A stretch of DNA of 64,000 nt from Carallia brachiata (GCA_021464245.1 JADCRB010000068.1:1997297-2061296); one strand, 5' to 3'. Positions 1-13,800 are shown, numbered from the stretch's first letter. The notes: generated by a model not told the origin, from the letters alone. Numbers and translations: made by a program.

Positions 1-57
1 AAAAAGAGAGGAAAAAAAAAACAAAGCAAATAGATTATATATTGAAATTTGTGTCAC

Positions 58-195
58 CGTTTGCTTTGCTCCAAGTGGGTAAATATCACCATAAGTGACA
101 TTCCAGGTGTAGAACCTATATGGGTCTTCTCCACTGACGCAAGTCACCAACAGGACGGCCATTACAAAGGACAACAAATTTCTGCAGCCACCCAT
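58..195 (-). CDS. SKU5-similar multicopper oxidase, first exon only (partial)
   Basis: This is the first coding exon (46 codons, 195 down to 58) of a gene that leaves the window on the left. A hydrophobic signal peptide (about residues 6-20, LLSFVMAVLLVTCVSG region) is followed by EDPYRFYTWNVTYGDIYPLG, the hallmark start of the SKU5/SKS (monocopper-oxidase-like, L-ascorbate-oxidase-homolog) family. The exon ends in phase 0 after AKQT with a GT donor at 57-56, which is where family members have their first intron. Family proteins are secreted or GPI-anchored, act at the cell wall and often lack copper-binding histidines. That cannot be judged here because the rest of the gene is absent. A TATA-like box lies about 200 bp upstream. 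The family is certain; the exact paralogue is not. Confidence 0.85.
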
Positions 196-394
196 CTCTC
201 CTTCACACTCACAGAGTCCGTTGAGATCAATGGAGAATTGGGATTGAAGGTGTGCAAGAAGAAACCTTGCACACAAAGAAAGAACCCTCTCCAAGGCACC
301 AACTTTCGCTCTGTAAAGTCCCTCTTGCTATCAGTTTATCACTAAAAAAACCGCTCTTTCTTTTGCTTTTTCTCTTGTCTTTGGCTTTAGCTTC

Positions 395-400
395 TTTATA
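395..400 (-). promoter_or_regulatory. Candidate TATA box of the SKS gene
   Basis: TATAAA on the minus strand, about 200 bp before the SKS start codon. It would give a 5' leader of roughly 165-175 bases. Only the motif and its position support it. Confidence 0.4.
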
Positions 401-653
401 TCCTTTTTTGTAAAACCGGACAATGTCGGTGATTGTAAGAAGAATCCTTATCGGACTCGGATTCCTCCCTGTTTTATTCTTTTTTCCTTTTTTTTTAAAA
501 TTTAAATTGCTGTTGAGGAGGTCAATAATTTCTCCTCTTTAAGTAAGCAGAGCTGCAGAGGCCAGTGTGTAGTGAGCTGTACTCACTAGTTGCTGTATCC
601 AAGGGAGACAAAGCAAGAGCCCGCCTGAGCGGAATAAATTTGATTGACGTCAC

Positions 654-679
654 TCTATATATATATATATATATATATA
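654..679. repeat. (AT)n microsatellite
   Basis: About 13 uninterrupted TA/AT units, read directly from the sequence. Confidence 0.9.
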
Positions 680-2247
680 ATAACGAAATAAATTATTTAA
701 TAATATTTAATAATTAATTTATTTTTTTAATTTAATTATTTAAAAATTTATATTATTTTAAAATTTTATTTTTAATTTATAAGTTCTATCAAATAGAGCT
801 TAGGACATAAATTTATTATCTAATATATTTATTATCTTATCAAAAATTAATTAAAGAACTAAAATTTAAATTTATGGCAGGTCACACTAAATTCACGTAA
901 ACTATCCTTGTGGTTATGGCAATGTTTTTACTGAGTTTTGAATTTTGATGGACAATTAGTTGGTGATTGAGACTTGAGATTGAGAGTCAACAAAATAATT
1001 AATTACGGGGCCCCAAACGTTTTTTTTTTGACACAATTGTAGGGCCCAAATCTTAGCTTAGACAAATTGAAGGTCCCACATCCAAATGTTACAAGTTCAG
1101 ATCCCATTTATTGTCTTTAAAAAAACCCAATCATAAGTTGACACGATTTAATATTATTTCTTTAGCAAGTCCCAAACAGCGATTAAATATTAATTGTCCA
1201 AAGTCCAAAGCCCTACCCTCTGCATATTTGTGACGAGAAACGACATTAGCTAGTTTCTCTTCCTTTTTGAACTAAATAGAAATTTCTTTTCATTACTAAT
1301 TGTCCAATAATCAGATACAAGAAGTCTGGTCAAAGGAAATGGGATAAAAGGACTCAGTGCATTGGACAAAACCTAGTCCTATTATTCTTAGCTATATCTC
1401 TTCTCTTTGATCTGAAACTTAATGATTATCAAATCCAGAATATGGAAGACGAACAAAGACCCATGTGCTTGCCAAATCTTACTGACTAGCTAAGACTCTG
1501 GTTCCAACACATTAGTTTAATTAATTTATTATTTATCTTATCTTATGTTATAAACTCCAACAGGATGTATTGTTTTTCTTTACACAACTTGACTGCACTA
1601 TTCCAAGAAAGAAATATTTTTCCTTTTCCCCTCCGGTATCACATCGAAATCATGATTTCCCTTTTTCCATGAGAAATAAAAATACGGGGCTGAAAAATTG
1701 ATAACAATTTAACTTCCATTGTCAATATATTTGTAAGAAATGATACGTACAATTGAAAAATTTGCTTACAAAATATAATACTCTTAACGAAACCCTAAAG
1801 TGTCATTCATGTCTTTCTATTTTATTAAAAAAATTGAATATTAAGTGTTGTTCTCGTATTTTTTGGATTTTGGCACTCGTAGTCATAGTAAACTAAGGCG
1901 AAGTTTTGACGTGAAGGAACGCGATGGTCCAATGCTCCTCCACTGACTTGAACACAAGCCTTTTCTTAGCTTGTTTGTGGCAAATTTCCCCTTCTCTTTT
2001 GTTATCCCTGCACCTCTTTTCGTTTTTTTTTTTTCACCGTACATCGTGAACTCACAGCGGATAGGCCACGTACCAAAATTCAATTGCTTTGTTGTATTAT
2101 CATACTATTTCATAACTCTATCACAGGTTTTTGTGAATAAAAATTTCATTTTGATTAAAAAAAGAACGTAATTTCTGAGAATAATAAATGGATTTCGGTG
2201 GCAGTTGTGACTGATGAATTAATGAATTAATGCGGGAACTCAAAAAA

Positions 2248-2267
2248 ATAATAATAATAATAATAAT
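2248..2267. repeat. (AAT)n microsatellite
   Basis: About six to seven uninterrupted AAT units. Confidence 0.85.
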
Positions 2268-4540
2268 GCGGACTGCACATTTCATCTGGACATTTTTGTT
2301 TAGGATTGGGAGTGGTTGCTTGATTCGGCCCAAATTTCGAGGCCTTGGGTGAAGCGTTTATATCTTTAGCCCATTTACGTTTGGGCCGATCGAAACATGA
2401 ATTTGTCATTCAATTGAACATGCACCCAGTGTACTAGAAAAAATTTAGCCCGAAATTGGGCCAGATCCAGTCTTTGAAGCTACAAGAAAAGTGCAAAAAT
2501 ATTGCAGTTGGGCCAGCGCCAATCCATCGACGGCTTATCAAGGTATCACCACAGTGGGGTTCGTTGTACTGGGCTTTATGGGCTTTCGGTAGTCTATACT
2601 TTACCCATTTAGGCCCAAGGAAAGCTGAGGCTTAAGTGCTTCACATGCTAATGCACCAAACGAGGCCTTAATTAGAGCTTGGGCCAACAAAGACACCTTC
2701 TCCATTTCAGCACGAATGTCGATCACCAGACATTGGGCAGCCACAACATTTCCAGATTCCACACAAAACCTATCTAGACGTGTATTCGGAAATGTAGGAT
2801 GCCAAATGAAAATTCGGTTAAAAATGTTTACATTATAATAATTACTGTATTTTTTATTATCATAACAATAAAATATATAAGAAAAAAATATCATTATTTT
2901 TAAAATTTTAGTTTTTTTATTAGTTATATAAAATATAATATTAATTGTAATATAGATATTGTTTGAACAAAATCCGTCTAGCCTCGTTATAGCCCCAGGT
3001 GTATTAATCTTTGATTTCTTTGACTATCAGCTACACACGTAGGACGTAGCGACACGACGCTTGTTTAGCGAATGATATTGGAAATAAAATATGCTCACTA
3101 TTTCTCAATTACATGCAAGGTAATTAATAAATGCAAGCAAAAACAAGCCGTGGTTGACTTAAATCGGAAAACTCGAGCTTGAAAACACTTTCTTGAATTT
3201 CCATAAAATATTGAATTTTACAAAAAAATGCAAGTTAATTGTCGTGTACGATGAGGGTGGAAGCTGTCAAATCAACGGCTCGTTTTGGGAATCCAACAAG
3301 AAGGCCGAAATGCTGTTGGGGTTAACGTATGTGGCCTATATTTTTTAATAAATATATGTAACGTAATAATTATTATAATTTATTAAATTATAATGAAAAA
3401 ATATATAATTAAAAATATAATTTTTTTTACTGTATATTTTATAAATACTGTTACAAAAAATTTCTCATTTATTACATTTAAAAAAATTTTTGAGTGATTT
3501 TTTTCTACCATATAACGAAACTCATGGTGTTCTTACCCAAGCGAGAATTCACATCCAGAGCAAAAATGTAATTAAATTTCGGTAAACGATGAAGACATTT
3601 TTTTTGAGCCAAGACATGAAAACATGGTTATTCGTTTATTTATTAATTTTCTGTCCATTTGAAGTAAACTAGACAAAAAATTTTGCTTCATTTGAAAAAC
3701 TACCTATCACAATTGGACTGTCGTTCGAACAAATAAACAATAACAATGAACTGCCACGTTTTCCTCAACTACGTGGTAGGTAAGCACACACATAAGCATT
3801 GACGGAACGTGTTTACAGCGCAAAGATTGCTTCCAAATGCACCAAATTAGAACCAATATATATGGTCTTTAATTTCCCTTTTAATTTTGACACTTCGCAT
3901 ATTTTACTTAGGCATATTTGCTCATGCTCTCCTTGTGTCGAGCTTTTTTCTGAATAAAAACAATCAATAAATTTTCTTCAACATAAAGTCTTTTTTAATT
4001 GTTTAATAAAAAAAAATTCAATTATTAATTATGTTTATATGCACCATAATGTATATGAGAGGAGTTCAATCCCCTTGTATATCAGACTGCGAAATTTGTG
4101 ATTTTCCAGCAAGGTAATTTTTTGTAAATTTTTTTTTTTTGTAACTTTTATGAAGGTTCGATTAACTTTACATGACATCAACAGCATTTATATTTATATA
4201 TTTTTTATGTCTAATTATTAAGTGTTTGTTAATTTTATTTTTTTATGAATAAAAATAATTCATAATTTAATATCATTTAAATATTATTTTAATTTTTTAT
4301 TTAAATAAATTTTAATTATTATATAATGTGAAATCATAAATAAATTACTCATTTAAAATAAGAACTAAAATAGAAATTCACTGATTAAGGAAGATTTCTT
4401 TAATCAACAGGCATCTCCGGCGTTTGGCTTTTTATACCGTGTCTAATATTGCTTGGCCGTTGGTTCCGTCTCTTTGAGCCATCATTTATTTACAGGGACA
4501 CCAGGAAAACTCAGAGACCTCAGAGAACTAAAGAGAGAAG

Positions 4541-5265
4541 ATGGGTCTGAAGAATCTGATTAAGGCAGTGATTGGGGATGCAATTTTGACATCCATGTGG
4601 GTCTTTACGGTGCCGTTGCTCGGCGTCTTCAGTTCCATCATAACAGCATATCTAGGCTTTGAGTCCAGATCACTAGCCGGCCTTTTCATAACCATAACCT
4701 TGCTGCTCTTCTCGTGCTAACCTTCAGCACGATAGGCGCCGCCATGGGTGGTGCTAACTTCAATCCCGCCACCACCGTATCCTTCTACGCCGCCGGCTTT
4801 AAACCCGATGCGTCCCTCATGTCCATGGCCTTCCGGTTTCCGGCGCAGGCAGCTGGTGGGGTTGGTGGGGCCAAAGCAATCCTGAAACTGATGCCAGCAC
4901 AGTACAAGCGTGTGCTTAGAGGTCCTTCTGAAGGTTGACTGCATAAAGGAGCAATTGCTGAGGGATTGGCCTCTTTTGTGTTCTGTCTCGCTTTGCTTTC
5001 AATCATGATCAAGGGCCCTAAAAACACGATCTTGAAATTCTGGTTGATGGCTTGTGTTACCATAGGATTGATCACAGCTGGATCTAAGTATACGGGGCCT
5101 TCCATGAACCCTGCCAATGCTTATGGATGGGCGTTTGTCAACAATTGGCACAACACCTGGGAGTTGTTTTACGTTTATTGGGTTTGCCCCTTCATTGGAG
5201 CAATTTTTGCTGCCCGGGTTTTCAGATTCTTGTTTATGGCTCCAGTCAAGGAAAAGAAAGCCTGA
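4541..5265 (+). pseudogene. SIP1-type aquaporin (small basic intrinsic protein), frame-broken
   Basis: The translated pieces match the SIP1 subfamily of plant aquaporins, membrane channels of the ER, over the full expected length (about 240 residues). The start MGLKNLIKAVIGDAILTSMW lies in frame 2. The downstream part is in frame 1 and contains the first loop motif (GGANFNPATT, an NPA), RFPAQAAGGVGGA, then YTGPSMNPANAYGWAF with the second NPA, NNWHNTWE, and the basic tail PVKEKKA. Two lesions break it. A frame change near 4690-4715 makes the starting frame stop at TAA (4718-4720). Small deletions around 4925-4940 convert the family's GPSLKVDLHTGAIAEG-like segment into one with a TGA (4936-4938). 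A TATA-like sequence lies about 110 bp upstream and no introns are evident. It is either a recent pseudogene or a gene with base-level sequence errors. Family assignment is firm. Confidence 0.8.
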
Positions 5266-7744
5266 AAGGAGGTGATAATGTGAACGGTTAGATTTAACCA
5301 CTCATCCTGTGTATGGGGAATTGGGGATTGGGGACTATGCTTTTGTTTTTACCTGAAAAATATGCTTACTCTCTAGGCCCATGTAACCTTCATCATAATT
5401 GAAATTTTATCATAAGTTCCATCGGTGTATGTTGTGCTCAACAAACCTAAGAATGCGCTTGAGTTCATATGTGCCATGACTTTGTTTTGTTGATAGGATA
5501 AAGTCTAAGTGGTTGAAAGTAGTGATTGTCAATCGTAATATTTGAGATTTAAATTTTGTATATAATCTAATTCTTTTTTCTTAATGCTGTTTAAGAACTA
5601 ATTAAAAAAAAAAGAAATTACTTTGTTTCATATGTATGGTCTTACGATGGGGTCGCTGAGACTTGTATTTTGCAAAATGTAAAAATCCTTTGATAATTGG
5701 AGAGTTGGTGGACAATGGACGTAAGATATAATTAATTGAACGTACTGGTTTGGGCGTAAGATGGTACATATATTATAGCTGAATTTGCTGAAATCTTCAA
5801 TTCATTTGAAGAGTTAAAACGGTGACTTAATGTCTAACATACTTGGTTACATGTCGCATATGGAACGCTAATTTCGTTTCACTATACATGTTGCGTACCC
5901 AGATGAAGGATTGACTTGAATTGAAAAATGCTACGTTTCTTTCTCATGAAAAGGAGAAAGAAGGAAACAAGTGGAGGAGAATCCAATAGACATAGCCGAT
6001 AAGCATTTTGGTTTCCTATTTAGCATATGCAAAACAGACAAATTCCTTAGGCATTTAATTGTGTTTAAACGCTGTACTTATTAGGTGGCTCCAGCCTCCA
6101 CTGGCGCGGATGCAATTGGTTTTGAGATTGTCTGCCAAAACAAAATCTAATTTTTTCGAGAGATTCTCCGCCTTGTGAGATTCGATTCGCGGATCTCCAG
6201 AAAATCAGGATAGCACCAGCTGTCAATATGATGTAGTAATAAAAAGATTAGTCCTAACAAATTATAAATTCGAAATTACTAGTCGGAGTTTTGTCAAGAT
6301 GTTATGTAACATTAAATTTACGTATGCCCTATTTGACGACAATTACAAAATTTTGAGCGTGCTCTTTCTCGGTATACATGGTCTATATCAGCTTATATGT
6401 CACCATGCTCTCGATACTTCTCATTTAAAAAAAAAAAATCACAAAAGGCCTAAATTGCAATCAACCACCGCAAACGTCCTTTTCACCACTTGATACCATG
6501 TTTCGCTCTCCAGCGCCAAATGTAGGACCCACATGAGAATAATTTCAGAAAAGCTTTGTGAGCATTTATAAGTGCAAACACATTATAATTTATAGTTTAA
6601 ATAGTAGTAATAATATGTCAATAAAATAAAATTTAAGGGTTGAAATTTTTGATATTTTTAACTGTTTCTTCTTTTAAATTTTTTTTAAATCAGTTAACAT
6701 AAGTTTAAGATATTTTAAAAAAATTTATAAGTGAAAATATAATAAGTACACAGTGATCTAAATTAAAAAATATATTAAATTTAAAAAAATAAAAAATAAA
6801 CAAACTGTTAAATATTATTAAATTAACTATATGTCTTATATATATCTTATTAAGTATATTCACGTAATCTTACTGAAAAAACTTGTTAGTTTTACAAAAA
6901 TAATATTAAAATAATAATAAAATAATATAAACTGTTAAATAATTAATTCATTAAAAAAAGATAAACGGTCATATATTTTCAAGTAAAACACAATTAAAAT
7001 TATATTATTACATATTATATCTTAAATATAGCCACATAATGATCTCATAATGATCTCATAATGATGTACCGTAGTTACCCCCAGTTTTTGTTTATTTTTA
7101 TCTTTTATAAAAAGGTAATTTGAATTTGAAAACAGGGGAAGCGTCAGTTTTGGTGCTCGCACAGTTGCGGCTCGTCCAAGCTGCCACGATGCTGTTGCAG
7201 CTGTATCAACAGCTATTGTGCAAAATGTGCAAAGTTCCCCTGCTCTCCGACGTTCAGTTTCACCTTATCACATATATAGTAGTGTCATTATGATCATTTT
7301 ATTTATGTGGCAAAGTTAAGACATTGAGATAATTCTCAATTAGCCAAACGAAAATTCATTTTGATTCGAGATTTAAGTTAACAATGACAACAACTGACCA
7401 TTACTTGGCCAAAATGTAAGTGGAATGACAACTTTAAAAATTATGAACAGAGAGTAAACTGAAAATACAGAAAGAACACATGAAACGGTAGCTTTGACAC
7501 TGTAGGCTAGGGGAAGAAGCAGTGAGGGATTTTTGGACCGTGCCTATCCTCCAATCCATGATCTCGAATGTGAAAAAATGCTGAAGTTTGAAAGGGGAAC
7601 TCTCATCTCTTTCGCCACAAATCCAAGAACATTGAATCTTTGGAGCATATTGCCAAGGCAGAAATGACAGGATGGTTATGCAAATCGCTGATATCTCCCT
7701 GAACCCCTGCTCTTGCTCTATGCTATTTTGATTCCAGTTCTTTA
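5266..7744. other. Intergenic region, no gene seen
   Basis: AT-rich sequence after the SIP1 stop. Open frames (for example at 6299-6493) have no family resemblance. Part of 7434-7744 could be the 3' untranslated region of the minus-strand fragment ending at 7745. Confidence 0.5.
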
Positions 7745-8002
7745 TTAGCCGACATTCCATGGCCATGCTGCGGAACCGTCACCACTGTCAATAATGAAGT
7801 CCGCAAATGGATTAACTCCAATTGTGCAGTCCAATGTTTCATCCCTAGTCCTGCTTAGAAAGACCAATTTTTGGGAGTTCATGTTGTCAGTTAAATATCC
7901 TTCCATGTGAAAGGAGTTTTTATCTCCACAAGTTGAGCATCTCTGCATAACAGTATCCATCAGAAAAGCCCTGTCTTCAGCTCCTCTGCAAAGGTTACAA
8001 AT
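7745..8002 (-). CDS. Unrecognised C-terminal coding-like exon
   Basis: An open frame runs from a possible acceptor (AG at 8004-8003) to a TAA at 7747-7745, about 85 residues. It contains two CxxC pairs (QICNLCRG and QRCSTCGD) that could bind zinc, then a stretch ending GDGSAAWPWNVG. I do not recognise the family. No convincing upstream exon was found between 8010 and 9600, and the acceptor has a poor pyrimidine tract. It may be a terminal exon of an unidentified gene, a gene fragment, or a chance frame. Confidence 0.25.
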   Translation of the reverse strand: MCNLCRGAEDRAFLMDTVMQRCSTCGDKNSFHMEGYLTDNMNSQKLVFLSRTRDETLDCTIGVNPFADFIIDSGDGSAAWPWNVG

Positions 8003-8009
8003 CTGATGA

Positions 8010-9874
8010 TTTTCTGAGTATTGACAAAGGCCTTAAGAACAATTGTAATATATCAATCTCTCTTTACATGTAGCCAAAGCGTTTCACATTGTGGTTAAAT
8101 TGTGGACTCACAGGAACCCACAGCTCATATCGGGACAGGATCTGTATGAAACCACATGAAGTTATGTTTATCCATGAATATGATATTTGCACCAGCTACA
8201 TGCGCTTCCAATTAAAGAGCATGTGACTGCATAAACAATAATAATAATAAGAAAGTCAAGTTGACGACCCTTATTCAATATCTTTATTGATTCATTGAAT
8301 GGATATGTCCCGTGATAAATGAACTAAAAACGGCTTATTAAAAAAGGAAATGGATTTTAAAGGACAAAAGTTGTTGTAAAGTGATGTACGCTAGTGACGA
8401 GAAGCTGCTCTTATTATAAGATAATTATGCTCTATCCATGCTGAGCACATGTGTTGACTTGTTTACTAAAAAATAACCCAATTTAATCACTTTCTCTTTT
8501 CTTTGACGCCAGTTAAGAGGAACCCAGTTTTATTCTTGGGAACCTCTGGGTACTTTATCTACCAATAAACGATCAAGATACCATAGCAAAACTAGGGGCA
8601 TTGTTGGGACCCACATGCCATTAAAAACGGAAAAAATGGTAGATAGACTAATAAAAGATTACATGAGGCTAATAGAGAGAGGATGAAAGAAAAAAAAAAA
8701 TACAGCATCAAAGAAAATATATTGAATATATATAATAACTTTGTTTGAATATAATGGCTACCTAGATATTTTCATTTTTTAAACTCAAAAATACTTTTAT
8801 ATATTTCTATTTTTTATTAAAAAAAATATAAGTGTGATTGTAAAAATTTAAACGATAATTACATTCGGGTCAAATTTTCAGACAAAATCATCTCATACTG
8901 TAGCAGTGGCCAAAAAAAAAATGATAGTAGGTATCATTGCATAATCGTTAAGGTTTAATGCTAGAAATTGAATTTTCATATGCAATTGACTTATGATTAA
9001 AAAAAAAAAAACTCAGTCACACTTGTGCCCAAAGGGATAAAGAAACGGACACGGCAGTACATGAAAGTAATACTTAATTTTCAAAGGGACGATTGACTAG
9101 TGAAACAGCTTTCTCCAGGTTATTTTCCCAGCCAATACTTTCTCATGAAAAAGTAAATTCATTTCCTCAGTTATCATTCGAGAGCCAAAGCTATGACTTT
9201 ATATTTCATTTCAATTGGGACTCCATAATAATTAACAAACGGAGAAAAAGGAGTAAATTGTATATGAATCAGATATAATGCAATAAATCGAGATAAATAA
9301 CTAGAATGCAGATATAAAATAACATGTAAAAAAAAAAACAAACGAAAACAATCAATAAAAAATGGAAACGTCATACCCAGTAAAAGAGAGGAAAACAAAG
9401 TTGTACATATTATAGATTTTACCTTTAGTATCACAGGCATGTCTAGAAGAAGAAGATGAATCACTCAAGGAATTGCCTCAAGAACCATAATCTTTTTCTC
9501 CTCGCTGCAACCTGAAACTCTTATTTTTCTCTTGTTTTTTTTTCGAATTCGATCACGCCAGATCGTGAAACCGGGGATTAAAAAAGCAAGTTAGGTTCAT
9601 TGAACCTGGTCATGGCCGTCGGAACAAAACTGCCCAATACTTTATAGGCTGTTTGACGCGTAGGTTTGGCAGCTACCAACGTTGTTAAATTTCCGGACTC
9701 CTTAGCCCATACCAAGGTGATTGGGTTTTGGCGGTCGGGATTCGTTGGGCAAGTACACTATTCGGAATATCAAGTCGTTGGATTGGTCCTTTTATTTCCC
9801 ATTCTGCCGTATCATTTTCTTTCCTCCGGCCTATTCTGCAACCATAAAAACAAAAAAAAAAAAAAAAAAAAAAT

Positions 9875-9927
<53 letters not shown>

Positions 9928-10821
9928 TAAATATGTTAATTATCGCACATGTAGGTCAAGACTAAAATTCATTTATTAATTTTGTCATTCAACGTCTTTT
10001 ATAAAAAATTCGTCACCTAAATCCTATTGACTCCAACTGAACCTCCCCTGAACCAACTGCAATTGAAAACTAATGGAATGCTGTGCTTTGACTGGATGTT
10101 CACAATTTTTTTTTTCTATCCATCAAGAACTATATTTTGTTTTCAAATTAATTAATTGCTTTATTTTAAAAATATGCTTAGTAGTTTGTACAAAAGCCTT
10201 CCGCATATAGTATTATTTGGAAAAATTAGATATATACAGTATTTACCCTTTTTGCGAGAGACTATTTGCGCTTTTTTTTTTTGAGCTGGATGGACATTTA
10301 TCTGGTTAGCCGCAATGCCCCATTGAATAGCTAATATGTAAATGTAATGCAATCCATTAAGTTGATTACTGGGAGCAAAAATTATCCCTATCACAACCAC
10401 AGAACCTCCTCTTCCCCATCTGGCCTTCTCTACAATCTACATCTGTCCTTTTACCAAAAAAAGAAAGTACAAAAAACACTCCATTACGAAGGATTTTCCA
10501 CTTGGATGAGTTGAAGTACTTACACCCTGTACAATATCTTTTGACTGTCTTCTTTTATCTCCTCTAATAGTTAACTTACTAACCGTTAACTATTTCTTAT
10601 GTCAGAAAAAAAAAAAAAAAACCAGAGACACGTAGGCCACGGGATACATTCGATGGTCCTGGTCCTGTAATTTCTCCTCAAACAAACGTGTTAATGAACC
10701 AGAATCAAAAGTAACAGACATCATAAATAAAATCTCAGTTAACCCAGAGGTCGAAAGCTATCCCAATAAGACTCGACAAACTCTATTTCCCAATTTGAAA
10801 GGATGAGTGAGAAAGAAAAAA
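8010..10821. other. Intergenic region with simple repeats
   Basis: No supported gene. It contains a long poly-A tract running into (AT)n at about 9846-9922. The last few hundred bases before 10822 probably include the ADT2 3' untranslated region. Confidence 0.5.
9846..9922. repeat. Poly-A tract followed by (AT)n
   Basis: About 40 A residues with few interruptions, then about 15 AT units. This could be a simple repeat or the decayed tail of a retroposed copy. No retroelement body is recognisable upstream. Confidence 0.8.
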
Positions 10822-13800
10822 CTATAGGGTAGTTGTATCCGTGGGATAGCAGCCAAGTACTCGAAGAAATGTTGCAAATTCCTGCAAATCCATAATACCA
10901 CTGTAAAGCGGAACTTGATAATAGAGAACACAACAACATGGGGAAAAAAGAAAGAAAAACAAAGAGGAAAAGGACACGACAAAAAGATGGTACAGTGCAA
11001 ATTGAAAGAGGCATAGCAATCCGACCTGCAGATGTCCTAAGGCATTTTGGGCACGAGGCTCTGCCATAGAAGCCTCAAAGTCAATATAGAAAAGGTAATC
11101 AAAGTACCTGCATTCATGCATAAAACAATTAACCAACGCGTTTATGGGCGTTCTCTTGTATAGATTAGAACAGGATAGAACCAAATCGTTGTTGGAATAA
11201 TAAATCAAAATAACAATAATAATAAACTCTCACTTGGCACTTCCAGTGTTGGAGCCGTCGACCACTCTTAACGGCCGTTTTCTCTGTGGCCGGCTTTCTA
11301 TCTGCATTTTGGAAGAGAAGCATATTGTTTATGACCAACTCTTGACACAAAAAGAAATAATGATATTAGTTTTTATTTAACATACCTTTGTCAAGTTTAT
11401 CTCCCTCAATGCAAACACTGCCAGGGCCTTAAACAGTACTCCAGGGCCTTCATCCAGAGTGAAAACTATGCTTGTCTGGAATTATGGACCAGCAAAATTT
11501 TGTGTCAAAGAAAATGCAATTGACATAGACATTGGCTGTTTGAGAATCTTACTTTGAAGGGCTTATCCATTCTTGGAATTATTGGATCCCTTGCTAGAAC
11601 CAGATAACGAGTGACATTATCCAAATCATCCTGTGTAAGACATGTAAATCAACCAAAGTAAGCAGCATCCCATTAGTGCAGCAGTCATATTCAGTGTTAA
11701 TGTGACCAGTTTATATATGCTCGTGACCACAAGATCCCACACACATTTTAATCAACATTCTAAATATGACCATAAGCAGATCCCTTTATCACCACAATCA
11801 TTACTAAAATCACTAGTAAAACTTTTATATTCTTTTTGCAAATGGAACAGCTGCTTGCAAATTTACATTTCACCTGAATTTTCTCAGCCAGCACATTAAG
11901 TCCATATATTTCTGCTGCTCGAGCACTTGCTATAGCACCAGCATCCCTCAGCTCATTTGACGCTACAAACTAAAACCAACATTAAGTAAATGAAAATCTA
12001 TAGCATCAAGCAGTATGATAACATTTAATATTAACGAAAATTGAGGTGCTAAAGAGACTTCTTTGGATCACCTTTGCACCGGTGACTGTATCATCAACGT
12101 TCTCTCTTGTGACCTCTAACTTACTCAGGAAAGTGTCACTCAAGGCAAAGGCCTGTACAAATGTGCATGTTTAAAAAAGGTGGAAGCCCGTATGACGCTG
12201 GTAAAATTAAACTGATACATGAACATATGATAAAAGATTCTAGCATATAATACTCTATATTGTCAGGTGATGCAAGCATTGTTTTATGGACCAAAATTCT
12301 AGCAAATTCAGCTCCGTTTAATTATTTTTCAGAAAACCATTTTAGTTTTGTCCCTCCATCTAGCAGCCATTGTTCAGAATTTAAGGTCCATGGGATCCCT
12401 GCTTATAAGAATAAGATTTAACCGTAACCAGTTTTATGCAAATTAAATCCAGTGGCAGTCAATGCCTCCATCCTAATGCCTAATTGGAAGCCTTAAATAA
12501 TGGCAAAGCATGTGGAAAATGCCAATGAAACCCAGAATCCGAAGCCCATTCCTCTTTCAGAAACAAGCAACGACTCAAAAAACACACACAAAGACGTAGT
12601 TTAATGTAGGAAGTACATAAAAGATTAACCTGGGCATGGCTTAGAACACGAGTTAACTGCTCTGCTCGAACACCTGGCATAGCTAGAAGACAGAAGTTAA
12701 CAGCTAACTGTACTTCACCCACAATGTGAAGCCTATGGCGAAGGAGCAAATCATAATTACGATGTATGCTTCCACCAGAGGAATTCTCGATCGGAAGAAC
12801 TGCTTTGTCTGCTAACCAGAGTTCTACAGCCTGCCAAAGACGAGGAGAAGAAAATGAGATAAATTACACATTATTAAAAAAAGAAGATGGGAGACCTTTA
12901 AGTTTGTTGCTTGAACATTTTCTTTGAAAACAAACATTTGGGGAAAATCAGTATCACTGTTCAGCTCTGACAGAGAGAAGTTATGCGGAAACAGTCAATA
13001 TCGTTAATGGGGAGTAGGAACAGTTCGGCATATCGGTCTGAACAGGAAACTGCACTCTGCATATTGGTCATGGCATAACTGTCATTATAGTTGCTAGAAC
13101 GAAAGAAAAGAGCTCATTAAACCTTAAATGCGTCCTCAGAATCATCACAAGGAACAGTCTCACATTTCGGGTAGGCTTTGAGTGCAGCATCCTCACTGTA
13201 CGAACCCGGTAGCCCCTGCAGCGACAATCGAAACCAAGCAAGAATGACAGGCAATCACAATAGAGTGACTCCCCCTTTGATTTCTCTCAGTTGTGGGTAA
13301 TAGAAACTGACAATAGTCGAATAAAGATTATACCTTGAATGATATCCGCACCTTTTCACCATCTTCTGGGGCAACAGAAAAATCAGCCACTGACAATGGT
13401 CCTGCGCTTGGGGAGGCATTGAATTAATGAAGTTTGCGAATTAAATTTCATTTAGAGGACTTAATTTTAAATTATATTAAAATAATTATATAATTTATTA
13501 AATAATATTTACTAATTAATTAATTTTTTAAAATTTTAATTATTTATTAATTAATACCACATTATTTCTACTTAAATGATACTATGTCGATTTTTCCGAG
13601 GATTTTCATTTTCAAGACACAGTGCATTTGTCAAAGTAGTCCACCAAAGATGGCATCAAAATTATCTTTTAACCCAGGAAACAAAGTGATTACAACAACA
13701 ACGCCAATAACGTAACCAAAATTCAATCAAGATTCAAGTAACATAGAATTTCTTTCGCGAGTTAGTTCTCGAATTAATAATTAAAAAAAAAAAAAACCAA

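Larger units (their letters stand above)
640..4540. other. AT-rich intergenic region
   Basis: No convincing gene on either strand. The open frames here are short and lack recognisable domains or splice structure. It holds an (AT)n tract at about 654-679, an AT-rich repeat-like block at about 685-790 and an (AAT)n tract at about 2248-2266. Confidence 0.6.

Noticed and set aside
49..345. 98-codon plus-strand open frame
   Set aside because: It overlaps the SKS first exon and leader on the opposite strand; the minus-strand reading matches a known family and this one does not.
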